Shown here: positions 41,931-52,094 of the stretch, one piece after another
Layout of the letters: each line of letters begins with the position of its first letter
Numbering within the stretch: position 1 is the stretch's first letter
Origin: Cheiracanthium punctorium
Lineage: Eukaryota; Arthropoda; Arachnida; Araneae; Cheiracanthiidae
Direction: 5' to 3'
Assembly: GCA_038373885.1 (NCBI GenBank)
Contig: JAWZYV010000169.1
Location: forward strand, 372,001 to 436,000
DNA length: 64,000 nt
Position numbers and translations under genes: made by a program
Notes under the pieces: model-generated
Told to the model about the DNA's origin: nothing
Databases searched by the model: none
What the model saw: the letters and a program-made list of their open reading frames with translations, nothing else

Positions 41931-42173
41931 CGGGAGGTCATAGAGATTGGCTCGTACAAGTGCGATATTTGCTTGTTTTTTGTGGCGGACAACGGCCCAG
42001 AGTCTATCCGTCACATTACCAATTTCTGACTGCTCTCACGTCCTCGTCGTTCCGGTCGGGCACCCGAGTGGTGGCTAAGCAGAGCGATTCTAAAAGAGGG
42101 ATTTGAGACCTGGTAGATACGACGCTAGTGTACCGACTGTAGTGTGCACTATTTGCGCTCACATTGCTTTTGA
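41931..42173 (+). promoter_or_regulatory. retrotransposon 5' UTR, probable internal promoter
   Basis: The 243-nt leader runs between the target duplication and the ORF1 ATG. Elements of this group usually rely on an internal TATA-less promoter here. No specific box is convincing by eye, so the promoter role is inferred. Confidence 0.5.
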
Positions 42174-43448
42174 TTGGTGAATATGTCTCTTGGTAGTGCC
42201 GTAGCGGAAGTGGAAAACTTCTGCGACAGTCTCCCCGGCATGCCCGCGCGGTATGTAAAGGAGGAGATTGAGAGGCTAAGGGCCAGAGAGTTATTGCTAC
42301 TTGTAGCAATAGACCTGCAGGGACCCCTGAAGTCCGTTGACCGAAAAGCCGTCATGAGGCGGGTCATGGACATGTATGAGCTGTTCGTTAGGAATAGCCT
42401 TACACAGGCGAAACTGCGGGATCAGATTGCGGCTCTCCGTGCTGAGAAACCCACGTACGCTCAGGTGGCGAGCGTTGTGGGGCCGCCCATTTCAGTTGCC
42501 ATCACCCCACCACCCACAGAAGCGCAGGTGGCAAGCGCTAGTGGGTGTAGTCAAAATGCCACAGATCCCCCCATCCAAACGTCAGAGGCGGACGTGGATG
42601 GGACAATCTCAGACGCCCCAACTCAACCCTCCACAGATGCGCAGGTGACAGGCGCCAGTGGTTGTACATCACATGTCACGATAGCGACCCCGCCTAGGAA
42701 TAGCACCGCGTCCGAACACGTGATGTTCGTCGACGCAGCCAAGGAAGGTGTGTGCGTAAGGGACTTAGTATGCAGGGAGGTGAACCCAGTGAAACTGGGC
42801 GCCAAAGTCCTGTGGACCCGTAAGGCGAAGAATGGGGGTATGAAAATACGGACTGAGACCGAGGAAGACCTGGATATTCTAATCAGGCAGATCTCGGCCA
42901 GCGATAAGCTGAAAGATAAGGTTACCGTAAGGAAACCGGTCCGCAGAAACCCCCAACTTTGCTTGGTAGATGTTCCGTGGGAACTCGACGACCGAGCTGT
43001 TGTCGATGCCATTCGGGGCCAAGAGGAGGGCTTGGCAAGTGATGGGATTACCATCAGGTACTCCATCAAAAAGAGGGATACACGCCACGTTATAGTGGAG
43101 GTACCCCCTAAAGTCTTCCATGCAATATTGAGTCAGGAACGCATAACCATGGACTGGCATAAGATAAGAGTGGTGGAAAACCTAAGGGCTACTCAGTGTT
43201 TCCGTTGTGGAGAGTACGGTCACTTAAGCACTACTTGTAAAGCCCGGAAACGCTGTATGAACTGCGGAGCTAAAGGGCACGTGAGCAAGGACTGTATAGC
43301 CAGCTCTAGATGCCATATCTGCGAGTCTCGTAACAGGCGGAATCCCGGGAGAAACGTAGTGAGTGTAGACCACTCTGCAAAAGCAGAGAGTTGCCCAACG
43401 AGGATCTATGAAGTGTCGATGCTTAAAAAGAAGACTAACTATGGGTAG
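42174..43448 (+). CDS. non-LTR retrotransposon ORF1 (gag-like nucleic-acid-binding protein)
   Basis: The 424-residue product would coat the element RNA and help form the retrotransposition particle. The N-terminal ~100 residues are charged and probably helical. Residues ~95-180 are Pro/Thr/Ala-rich, with three AQV-containing repeats (AQVASVVG, AQVASASG, AQVTGASG). Zinc knuckles lie near the C-terminus: C342-X2-C345-X4-H350-X4-C355 (CFRCGEYGHLSTTC), then C361-C364-H369-C374. A looser third motif is C380-X2-C383 with H400 and C407. The two regular knuckles plus a degenerate third are typical of R1-group ORF1. Its ATG follows the 243-nt leader. The stop TAG overlaps the probable ORF2 start in ATGGGTAG. 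Confidence 0.93.
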   Translation: MVNMSLGSAVAEVENFCDSLPGMPARYVKEEIERLRARELLLLVAIDLQGPLKSVDRKAVMRRVMDMYELFVRNSLTQAKLRDQIAALRAEKPTYAQVASVVGPPISVAITPPPTEAQVASASGCSQNATDPPIQTSEADVDGTISDAPTQPSTDAQVTGASGCTSHVTIATPPRNSTASEHVMFVDAAKEGVCVRDLVCREVNPVKLGAKVLWTRKAKNGGMKIRTETEEDLDILIRQISASDKLKDKVTVRKPVRRNPQLCLVDVPWELDDRAVVDAIRGQEEGLASDGITIRYSIKKRDTRHVIVEVPPKVFHAILSQERITMDWHKIRVVENLRATQCFRCGEYGHLSTTCKARKRCMNCGAKGHVSKDCIASSRCHICESRNRRNPGRNVVSVDHSAKAESCPTRIYEVSMLKKKTNYG

Positions 43449-46400
43449 TCTCACCATTGCGCAACAGAATGTCGGGAGAAGTCTCGCGGCTTCTGCCATC
43501 CTCCAAGGAGACCTAGATCAATACGATCTAGTCTGTGTCCAAGAACCCTACCTCCTGAAAGACGGGGGAAGAGTGGGCGGGATGCCCAACTCACGTCCGG
43601 TGGTTCATAGTCCAAATGGACGAGCAGCGATAATCGTAAGCAACCCCAGATTGCAATTTATCGTAAAGCTGCTAACCAAGGACATTGTAGCAATAGGTCT
43701 GGACACGGACAGTGGCTCATTAACGGTAGCAACATGCTATCTGTCTCCCAACGAGGATGTTACCGAGCAGATGGATTGTCTGCAAGCTTTGGTCAATGCT
43801 AACCCTTCTCTGATCCTACTGGGCGATTTCAATGCGAAACATACAGCATGGGGTAACCCATGTAACACCGAGGACACCCGGGGTGACACCATCTTTGAGT
43901 TCCTTTTGGCAAATGACTTGAACTTGCTAAATGATCCAGAATCGGACCCGACGTTCCAGAGCGTACGAGGCTCCAGTTGGATAGACCTGTCAGTAGCCCG
44001 CCTACAGGGTGAACTTCAGGTAGAGAAATGGGAATTGGTCGACCTCGAGTCAGGTACAGACCATCTCAGAATTGTCACAACCCTTCACATAGGTGAAGAA
44101 AGGTTGGAGCAGTCAAAGAGAATAAGGCTTAACAAGCTCTACATTCCCAAAGTAAGACAGCTGCTTGACCGCAAGCTCTCTGAATATTCTGTTGACTGGG
44201 TTCGAGAGAACAGAGTCGACTACTGTGTGGAAAAGGTGACTGAGGCCATGTGGGCGAGTTGTGCTTCGAGGAGCCAGCCCAATGGCAGCGAAGTCCACCG
44301 GCCCAGACGTGCGAATTCGTGGTGGACGCTCGAGCTAGCGATCCACCGGAGGAAGGTGACAGCGAAAAGGAGGAGGTTCCAACGCTGCACTGACGACCCC
44401 GACTGTAGAAAGGTCCTGGAGGTGGCCTATAGGAAAGAAAAAGCTCAATTTAATAGAGCTGTAAGACGAGCAAAATGGGACTACTGGAAACAGTATCTCG
44501 ATGCCGTCGATCCTAGGCAACCCTTCGGAGCCCACTACGGTTGGATAAAGGGGAAACGTAATTCTCCTTTCCTCCTAGGTGCCATCACAGGGGATGGTAC
44601 CGCGAACACGCACGCAGAAGCCGTGGGCAAGCTACTCAGACACCACTTCCCGCAGGACGTGCCGGAAGATGACACTCCGGAACAGAGGGAAATAAGAGCG
44701 TCAAAGCCGGATCTCGGAGACGACGATCCACCGTTCACCATGAAGGAACTCGAAGCAGCTCTGAGCGCTCTTAATAAGGGCAAAGCTCCGGGACTGGACG
44801 GCATACCTCTAGAAATTGTTCAGTTGGCCATTGAGACCAACAAGGAACTATTCTTGGAAATTTTTAACAAGTGCCTCGAACTAGGCACATTCCCTCCAGT
44901 ATGGAAAAGGGCAAGTTTGGTTCTTTTTAACAAGGAAGGAAAAGACAGTTCGGACCCATCGAGCTATCGACCGATTTGTCTCCTGTCGGCATGGAGCAAA
45001 ATTCTAGACAGGCTTGTGGTAGAACGCCTCCAGCACCACCTCCATACAGGTGGTCACCTGGCGAAGACCCAATACGGGTTCACGCCGGGGACGGGTGCGG
45101 AGGAAGCCATCTCTGCCATTTATAAGTCAGTCGAGGTCAACGCAGCTCTGGGGAACGACACATGTCTGATTTCCTTAGACGTTAAAAGTGCCTTCAATAA
45201 TGTATGGTGGCCTTCCATACTATACCTGTTGGGTCAGACAGGGTGCCCGAAGAATCTGTACAGGATGGTGAGTAGTTTCCTAACAATGAGGGAGGTAGTC
45301 TACCGTTCAGGAGGATCGGAGGTTGTCCACAGCTACAATAGAGGATGTCCGCAGGGATCCAACTCCGGACCCCTGCTGTGGAACATCGTAGCGAACTCGG
45401 CTCTTAAGCTCAAGCTTCCTGTTGGAGTCTATCTGCAGGCTTATGCGGACGACTTCGTTGTGGTAATTGATGCTCCCAATGCGCATCAGTGCAGCCGCAA
45501 GGCGACTGAAGCCCTCGCTATCCTTCAGAAATGGAGCGAGCTCCACAAATTGGAGTTCAGCCCAGCCAAAACGGTCGGGCTTCACGTACGACCCCTGCGT
45601 CGAATGGGGCGAGTGCGGCCTCCCCGCACTGCCCCGGTAATCCGTTTCGGGGGTAGTATAGTAAAGTTTCAGTCAGAGCTGAAGGTGCTGGGAGTGGTGC
45701 TTAATCAAAAGATGAATTCCATGGCACACGTCGCACACCTCAAGCAACTGCTGGCGAGATACGTGGTAAGACTCCACAGCCTAACAAGGCCCGGCAACGG
45801 ACTTAGCGGGACTGTGTTGAAGAACCTCTATAAACGTGGAATGGAGCGCGTAGCTCTTTATGCCTGCGGAGCCTGGTGGGATGGAGGAACAGAGCGAATG
45901 CGGACGCACCTAATGCAGGTGCAGAGGATTATACTGCTAGCGATAACAAAGTGTTACCGCACAACAAGCAGTGCCGCGCTCTGTGTCCTTGCAGGCCTCC
46001 TACCACTAGACCTACAGGTGGAGAAAGAAGCGCTCATCTCGAGACTCCGGAAGCAGGGTCAATCGATCCAGTTCGGAGATACGAGAATAGAACCCTCCGA
46101 AGTAGAGGGCGAACTTCCACGATGGGGGACACACCCGAGTAGGAGCCCGTTCATCAGCTGGGACACCCTGGGCCCACGGAGGAAGGGACTAGAGCTCTTC
46201 ACGGATGGGTCCAGGCTCAATGGCAAAGTGGGATCAGGATACGTCCTGTACAGTGGTCAGAAGAGAATCTCGGACGGCCACTACAGGTTGTCGGACAACG
46301 GAAGTGTATTCCAGGCCGAACTCGTCGCGATCCTAAAAGGTCTGCAGGACCCACTCTGTCGTAGCACAGAAACCCTGGACGTCTATACAGACAGCCAGTC

Positions 46401-46998
46401 CTCGCTCCAAGCTCTCTCAAGGCTGAATTGCAGAAATGCAATGGTTGCAGCAATCCACTCCGAGATCGGAGATAGGCGGATCCGCTTCCACTGGGTGAAG
46501 GCACATGTCGGAACCTGGGGGAACGAGGAAGCCGATGCTCTGGCGAAGAGTGGAACACAGAAACCAGCAGTAGACGAGAGAGTGAAGAGTTCGATAAGGA
46601 GCGTGAAGTACTCCATGAGGACTGAAGCCAGGAAACTGTGGCAGAAAAGGTGGGAAGAAGCAGAAGTCGGACGTTTTACACGTACGATCTTTCCAACGGT
46701 GAGCGAAAAGAGAACTTGGAAAAGTAGGAAGGTGAACTGGGTCGTGACGGACCATGGTCCCTTCCCGGCCTATTTTCGACGGTTCTCCGTTAAGGAGACA
46801 AGGAATTGCAACTTCTGCCCCCTGACAAGTCCAGCCGACAGTCTGCACATCGTAGCCCAGTGCCCTGGGCTACAGGAACTGAGAAATCGGTTCTGCCCGA
46901 AATTGGATGCCTCGACATTCAATAACTACGTGCGGAGCGAAAAAGGGCGCGAGGCCCTGTCCCGCTTCCTCGATGCGCTAGGAGACTCACTAAGTTAA
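43441..46998 (+). CDS. non-LTR retrotransposon ORF2 (endonuclease, reverse transcriptase, RNase H)
   Basis: The product cuts the target, primes reverse transcription from the nick and degrades template RNA. From ATG 43441 it has 1185 residues; the same frame is open to an ATG at 43408. I prefer 43441 because it overlaps the ORF1 stop and the endonuclease begins at once (LTIAQQNVGRS). The endonuclease shows QEPY and GDFNAKH (128-134). RT motifs are SYRPICLLS, LDVKSAFNN (Asp 580), GCPQGSNSGP and AYADD (Asp 670/671). RNase H has FTDGS (Asp 922), QAEL (Glu 960), YTDSQSS (Asp 984) and EEADAL (Asp 1032), giving a complete D-E-D-D set. A C-terminal zinc motif is C1123-X2-C1126-X9-H1136-X4-C1141. All key residues are present, so the enzyme appears intact. 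ORF2 is in the +1 frame relative to ORF1. Confidence 0.95.
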   Translation: MGSLTIAQQNVGRSLAASAILQGDLDQYDLVCVQEPYLLKDGGRVGGMPNSRPVVHSPNGRAAIIVSNPRLQFIVKLLTKDIVAIGLDTDSGSLTVATCYLSPNEDVTEQMDCLQALVNANPSLILLGDFNAKHTAWGNPCNTEDTRGDTIFEFLLANDLNLLNDPESDPTFQSVRGSSWIDLSVARLQGELQVEKWELVDLESGTDHLRIVTTLHIGEERLEQSKRIRLNKLYIPKVRQLLDRKLSEYSVDWVRENRVDYCVEKVTEAMWASCASRSQPNGSEVHRPRRANSWWTLELAIHRRKVTAKRRRFQRCTDDPDCRKVLEVAYRKEKAQFNRAVRRAKWDYWKQYLDAVDPRQPFGAHYGWIKGKRNSPFLLGAITGDGTANTHAEAVGKLLRHHFPQDVPEDDTPEQREIRASKPDLGDDDPPFTMKELEAALSALNKGKAPGLDGIPLEIVQLAIETNKELFLEIFNKCLELGTFPPVWKRASLVLFNKEGKDSSDPSSYRPICLLSAWSKILDRLVVERLQHHLHTGGHLAKTQYGFTPGTGAEEAISAIYKSVEVNAALGNDTCLISLDVKSAFNNVWWPSILYLLGQTGCPKNLYRMVSSFLTMREVVYRSGGSEVVHSYNRGCPQGSNSGPLLWNIVANSALKLKLPVGVYLQAYADDFVVVIDAPNAHQCSRKATEALAILQKWSELHKLEFSPAKTVGLHVRPLRRMGRVRPPRTAPVIRFGGSIVKFQSELKVLGVVLNQKMNSMAHVAHLKQLLARYVVRLHSLTRPGNGLSGTVLKNLYKRGMERVALYACGAWWDGGTERMRTHLMQVQRIILLAITKCYRTTSSAALCVLAGLLPLDLQVEKEALISRLRKQGQSIQFGDTRIEPSEVEGELPRWGTHPSRSPFISWDTLGPRRKGLELFTDGSRLNGKVGSGYVLYSGQKRISDGHYRLSDNGSVFQAELVAILKGLQDPLCRSTETLDVYTDSQSSLQALSRLNCRNAMVAAIHSEIGDRRIRFHWVKAHVGTWGNEEADALAKSGTQKPAVDERVKSSIRSVKYSMRTEARKLWQKRWEEAEVGRFTRTIFPTVSEKRTWKSRKVNWVVTDHGPFPAYFRRFSVKETRNCNFCPLTSPADSLHIVAQCPGLQELRNRFCPKLDASTFNNYVRSEKGREALSRFLDALGDSLS

Positions 46999-47783
46999 CG
47001 GGCAACTTAGAGAAAAGAGTGAGCGCTTCCCCAAACCAGAGTCAGCTGGTGGGGGGATAGATACTTGGTGGTGCATGTATCGAACAAAGTAAATACTGGT
47101 GGTGCATGTGTTTGCTTCTCGAATTTGTTAGGGAATACTGGTGGTGCATGTATCTCCCGAAGATGCTCGGCCAAGAGGCCGGCATCAAGTACTAGGTGCT
47201 TAGAATGAAATACTGGTGTATTTCAAGAAAGGACTATTGAGTCCTTTGGTGGTGCATAAAGTTCGAAATACTGGTGGTGCATGTATTTCAGGAAACCGCG
47301 GTTCTCGCGGTATTCCAACCCGCAAAAGGGTTCTTGCAGGCCATGCACAAGCATGGAGCAAAGAACTAACAGGTGAACCATGTCGAACGGAGGGCGAGCC
47401 CCTCCGACCGTGGTTGTGACCTCCTTCCTGTCAATGGACAGAGGAAACCTTGGTGTCTATGCTGCACGAGTATCGTGCTCTCTGGTGTCCTGAGTTCTCC
47501 TATTGGTGCGACGGTCGTTGTAGTGATGACGGGTGGACAGTGGGCCGGGCTCGTCCTGCCCCGCTGGTCTGGGTGCCAGCACTGCCTCCTCTAATGTGGG
47601 GAGACGGGCAAGGGTTACCGTTTACCACCCGCTAGGCAAGCCCCGCGCAACCTGATGAGGGCCTCTTTGAGACTCCTCGAGAAGGTTTGCTGTCAATGCG
47701 GCGGCCCATTGGTGTCCTTTTAGGAGGTCTACCAATCGTGTAATGCTCAACATAGAGCGGGTGCACGTATTGAAATAGTCTCC
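46999..47783 (+). other. retrotransposon 3' UTR with repeated ACTGGTGGTGCATGTA motif
   Basis: The motif ATACTGGTGGTGCATGTAT or close variants occurs at 47061-47080, 47093-47110, 47134-47153 and 47267-47285. Shortened forms lie near 47210-47220 and 47246-47258. The rest is G+C-rich and non-coding. In non-LTR elements this region is where reverse transcriptase recognises its own RNA. Confidence 0.85.
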
Positions 47784-47799
47784 TTAGTACGCATTGGAC
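47784..47799 (+). repeat. target-site duplication, 3' copy
   Basis: TTAGTACGCATTGGAC, identical to 41915-41930. Confidence 0.93.
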
Positions 47800-49904
47800 A
47801 TTCATGCATTTAAACTACCTCTTGACACTTTTATCTATATGAGTAGAAGAAGGGAATTTTCTACCAACGGCAACAAATCAATTACAACTCTTTTTGAAAT
47901 ATCATATGTTCTCTCAGATTAGAGCCAAGCAAATAATTTTGATAAATATAATGTTTATAAGCAAATAATTTTGATACCTATAATGTTAATATCAGGAATA
48001 TTGCAAACATGTCTCAGAATTATTTTAAAAACAAAAAAATAAAGTAGTTTCCTGGCCATTGTGGACAATGGACTTAGAGGCTAATTGAGTTTACTCGTGG
48101 AATGATGACGAGGCTCCGATGACTCGTAGCAGCTGTTTACATTTTGATATTTCTTATTTCTGCATATGTACACATGGGCTTTTCCAATTATTCTTACTTC
48201 AATGGATAAAGGCTTATTATTTTACAAGATTATGAATAAACTTGATTAGTTAATTGAAACATACGCTGCTTGGTATAAAATTTACATGCACTCTTGCTGC
48301 AAGAGAGAAAACGAAAAACGTGTTCTAAAAAACGATGTGTTGACGTCGGTTTTTATTTGCAAAATACTTTACTTTAAATAAACATTTATCACAGTTATAT
48401 TATTATGAAGGGAAGAGTGTGGTGGATGTTGGTTTTGATCCCGTGAATTCCGCGTGGTAGATCAAGGCGCTATCCTGCCGGGCAAACATTTGCTTGGCCT
48501 TCAATTGACGAGGTGTAGCGTTCTCGGATGCGACCTCGTGACTCCACGAATAGATTACAAAGTTACGTATAAAAATACATGGATTTTTATAAAATATACA
48601 AAAACTTTCAGTGATTTAATTTCAGTAAGTACAAAATATATACTTTTACACGACAGCATAACAAAAAATTCCCAATCAGTAATTACATTAATGACAGCCA
48701 CTTACATTAAAGAGATAACGTAGGAAGTTTAATGGAAATCTTCATTGTCCAAATAATTGTTATGTTTAATCAAATCCATGTGAAGGGATATTTTCTAAGA
48801 CATCAGTGCTTCAAAAACAGCACATGATAATGTTTCTCTGAACTGATAAAATGAAGTTTACTATACAGTATTATCTTTCAGATGGAAGAATCCAATTACA
48901 GATTCACCTATCATAGCCACTTATTTCGACTTCTGTAAGATATATCGATATACTGTATAGATGGTGAATCAAAAATGTTTCGCTTAACATTATGGGATGA
49001 TAGAATACACATAAAAAAGCAATGTTTGTCACCCAAAACAGAGTCTTGACGCTAGTAGCAAACTTGTAAGTTGCAGCTAATACAGCAAGAATGATAATAC
49101 TCTCGTAAAAAGAGGAAATTAAAAAAGACAGGATGGTGTCAAGGAATGCGCTTTACTCACAGAAGTTGCAGAATGACATTGATAACTTAAGAGCAATTGC
49201 TCAAAAGCATGATCAGTTAACAATATCGAAAACATCCCAACAGTAACTTGGCTAGCGACGAACGTTGGTATAGACACACGACATACCTTGAACAATTACG
49301 ATACCAACAGCAATACTAGCTACAGTAATTACATTGGAGGCGATGGGTCTATCGTAGATGAAACTTATCACGTGACTTCACTAAAAACAGTGGAAACAAG
49401 AGGAATCAGGCAATTCTTCCGGACAAGCCTTGAGGGACAGATTGACCAATTGAACCTCCATGGGACAGTTTAGTTTAACAGTAATGCCTCTCTAAAGAAA
49501 TAACTTTTAACAGTAAGACAATCACTCACATAACAAAGGTGTCTTGATTGTTGATCAGTTTAAGTGTTTATCATCTGAAACTAAGTTATTGACATTTTAG
49601 CACCTTTGGTGCATAAAACTAATACTTATTATTATTTTTTTTTTGTGGGTGCATATATCTGTTAATTATATTCCGTTAAACAAAATAACACGTGTTCTGC
49701 TGGTTGAGATGCATTCTTGCATCTCCAACTCGATTGTCATTTCGTTCAGTGTTAATGTTTTGAGTTATACCAAGCCTACACGAAGGGCACCTGTCTACGG
49801 GGAGGGGGTGCCTCGGTCGGAAGACTTTTTAAAAGGTTCTAACGCATATTCGCGTTACATCTGGAGAAAATTGCCCAAAACTCCAAACCGTTAACAGTCC
49901 GGTA
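47800..49904. other. non-coding, nothing recognised
   Basis: A+T-rich, with a short G+C-richer patch near 48420-48555. ORFs here (for example 48454-48723 and 49288-49473) have no recognisable domain. Confidence 0.45.
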
Positions 49905-49972
49905 GCCCGCGAACGTGGGATCTTCACACTTCAGCCGTCTACCATGTTCATTCTCATATCCATTCGGCCATA
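49905..49972 (-). repeat. tRNA-derived SINE head, degenerate
   Basis: The reverse complement starts TGGCCGAATGG (49961-49971), close to the Pol III A-box. It carries CCACGTTCGCGGG (49906-49918), a weakened B-box. Spacing fits a tRNA-like promoter, but acceptor pairing is absent. CGACATCTAGTGG lies just downstream near 49999. Confidence 0.55.
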
Positions 49973-49980
49973 GTGGGATC

Positions 49981-50576
49981 GTTCCTTCAGTGTCAGCGAC
50001 ATCTAGTGGTTCATGGCTTTAGTTACGAATTTGTTATGGATAATTTTTTTAATTGCTTTTTTGATGCGGGATATCAAATTACAGAGCTTTTCCCAAGAGT
50101 TCTGACTCACCCTTCATTGTGAAATCCGTTTTACTATGAAGTTGAATAACATCTTAATATAAAAAAGTAAGAAGCTATTTTTGAATTCTACGATTTACAC
50201 AGCGAAATATAAATTTAGAATAACAGATAAATATTGACTTTGACTGAGAATAAAAAGTTGAAAGAAGCCATAAGCATGAGGGTTCTGAAATTCTTCAAAA
50301 ACTTTCTTTTCAGGGCATTCCTAATACAGCCACTAAACATAACGCTTGAGGCGATTCGGTTATGTCATTGAGAGCAATAATTCCATCGGGACGCTTAAAA
50401 ATATATTTCAGACAAACGTAAATAAAAATATTTGGTAAACACGGTTCAATAGCTCTTAAATAGTCTGGTTTAGTCTCGTTCCAAAAAAATTATTTCTGTT
50501 CACATTTGTACAGTTAAAAAATTGATTTTATAAGTCTGAAATGTTTAATTTTAGCTTCTGAAACATACCATTATAA
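49981..50576. other. non-coding, nothing recognised
   Basis: A+T-rich filler up to Helitron D. Confidence 0.5.
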
Positions 50577-50946
50577 TCTTAATATATATATAAAATGCTA
50601 ATGTTCGTTTGTAAAGACAGGGTTTCCTCTATCACCACCCACTCGAAATAAAAGTATAACACCACCACAATTACTCGCATATATGACTGGAAAAACACCT
50701 GATTCCAATCATTTTCTACAAAATAAACGTCAATACAACTGTTGTTTTCAAATGACTTTATTTGGAGCTTTATTAATATGCAAGGAAGAAAATTTCAACC
50801 TGGTTTTAAAGGTTCAAGGCCAAATTTATCAACCAGTAGGCTCACTTCTGCCGATGTCCAATGAAACTCCAAAATTTCTTCAAATATATTTTGTTGGTAA
50901 CGAAGAACTTGAAGCAGACCAACGTTGCTCTAACATTCAGGGACTA

Positions 50947-52094
50947 CACTGCAAATCTTTGAACACATTTTAGAACACTTTTTGGAACACTTATTTTGTC
51001 CCCTTTTTGAGAACACTTTTAAAAGCACATTTCAGAGCACTTTGTGGAACTCATTTCAGAACACTTTTTGGAACACACTTCGGAACACTTACTTGTCCCC
51101 TTTTTGAGAACACTTTTTGGGAACACATTGTAGAACACTTTTTGGAACCCATTTCAGAGCACTTTTTGGAACACTTATTTTGTCCCCTTTTTGAGAACAC
51201 TTTTTGGAACACATTTGAAACCCATTTCAGAATACTTTTTAGGACACTTATTTTGTCATCCTTTTTAGCACACTTTAAGGAATGCTTTTAGGATTAGATT
51301 TGAGAATATTTTCTAAAAAGTAAGAGCAGGTGAGGCGGAAGTGACGTCATCAAGGTGCGCGGCCGCAATTGGCGTAAGGGGTGGAGTTAAGTTGTTTCCA
51401 TCCTGGATGGTTGAGTTGTATTTTTTCTGGATTTGGAGTCTGCTATGTTTCGATTGGGACATTTTAGTTATTTTATTTAATTATTAATTAATTAATTTTA
51501 ATGCTGCCATTTGTTATTGCATTTTTAGTGCTGCAATCTGGTGTTATGTTTAGGAACTACTTTTAGTTTTGGAATTGGACTTAGAATTTTGAACTGATTT
51601 TAATGAATTATTGAATTTTAGTTAATTCCTATAATTCAGTGCTGTCATTTGTTATTGAATTTTAGAATTAATTTGTGCACTTGGATTTTATTTTTTCCCA
51701 CTTACCGGCAGCGGGATTCGAACCCCGGACCTCCCGATCTCGAGCCCAATGCTATACCATTCAGGCTACTCGCTCATAGCAATATCGGTGTAACAAAGAA
51801 AGCAATGATTTCACCAGTGTTCCCAATCTGTACTCCTACATATGTGCTCCTAATATGTGTTCCCAATCTATTCTTAAGGTGTTCCCAATCTGTTCTCAAA
51901 TGTGTTCCTAAGTTTAGATTAACAAATATCCTAAGCTTAACACTTTCAGAACATTTTCAGAACACTTTCGGAACACTTCCTTTATAATGAATCACATTCG
52001 GAACGCATTTCAGAACACTTTTAGGTAACTGGAACACTTTTTCCAATAAATGTGTTCTAAATGTGTTCCCAATGTGTGCTGGGAATTTGCAGGG
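50947..52094. mobile_element. TA-flanked inverted-repeat element inside Helitron D
   Basis: The ends are CACTGCAAAT on the left and ATTTGCAGGG on the right (reverse complement CCCTGCAAAT), flanked by TA at 50945-50946 and 52095-52096. The left arm (50947-51300) is built from GAACACTTTTTGGAACAC words with a looser 87-97 bp period. The right arm (51800-52080) carries the inverted GTGTTCCCAAT words. A tRNA-like SINE sits in the centre. There is no transposase frame. Removing the element with one TA leaves the Helitron frame continuous. Confidence 0.88.
51711..51778 (-). repeat. tRNA-derived SINE head
   Basis: The reverse complement carries TAGCCTGAATGG (A-box, 51757-51768) and GGTTCGAATCC (perfect B-box, 51713-51723) at tRNA-like spacing. 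It lacks an intact cloverleaf and acceptor stem, so it is a SINE promoter rather than a tRNA gene. Confidence 0.7.

Larger units (their letters stand above)
41931..47783 (+). mobile_element. full-length R1/I-group non-LTR retrotransposon (5853 bp)
   Basis: A complete element bounded by a 16-bp duplication. It has a 243-nt 5' UTR, ORF1, an overlapping ORF2 and a ~785-nt 3' UTR. Its base composition is much richer in G+C than the flanks. The domain order (EEP endonuclease, RT, RNase H, C-terminal CCHC) and the three zinc motifs in ORF1 fit the R1/I assemblage. There is no poly(A) tail: the 3' end reads ATTGAAATAGTC before the duplication. No frameshift or stop breaks either ORF, so the copy is potentially active. 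Confidence 0.93.

Noticed and set aside
42016..46848. Numerous minus-strand and alternate-frame ORFs (for example 42623-43069, 46217-46558, 46417-46848)
   Set aside because: They overlap the clear ORF1 and ORF2 of the retrotransposon and reflect its high G+C content.
47216..47635. Short plus-strand ORFs downstream of ORF2
   Set aside because: They lie in the repeated 3' UTR, have no domain, and arise from G+C-rich non-coding sequence.
51711..51778. A true tRNA gene on the minus strand
   Set aside because: A and B boxes are present, but acceptor and anticodon stems do not pair; it sits inside a mobile element, so a SINE is the better call. The same reasoning applies at 55630.
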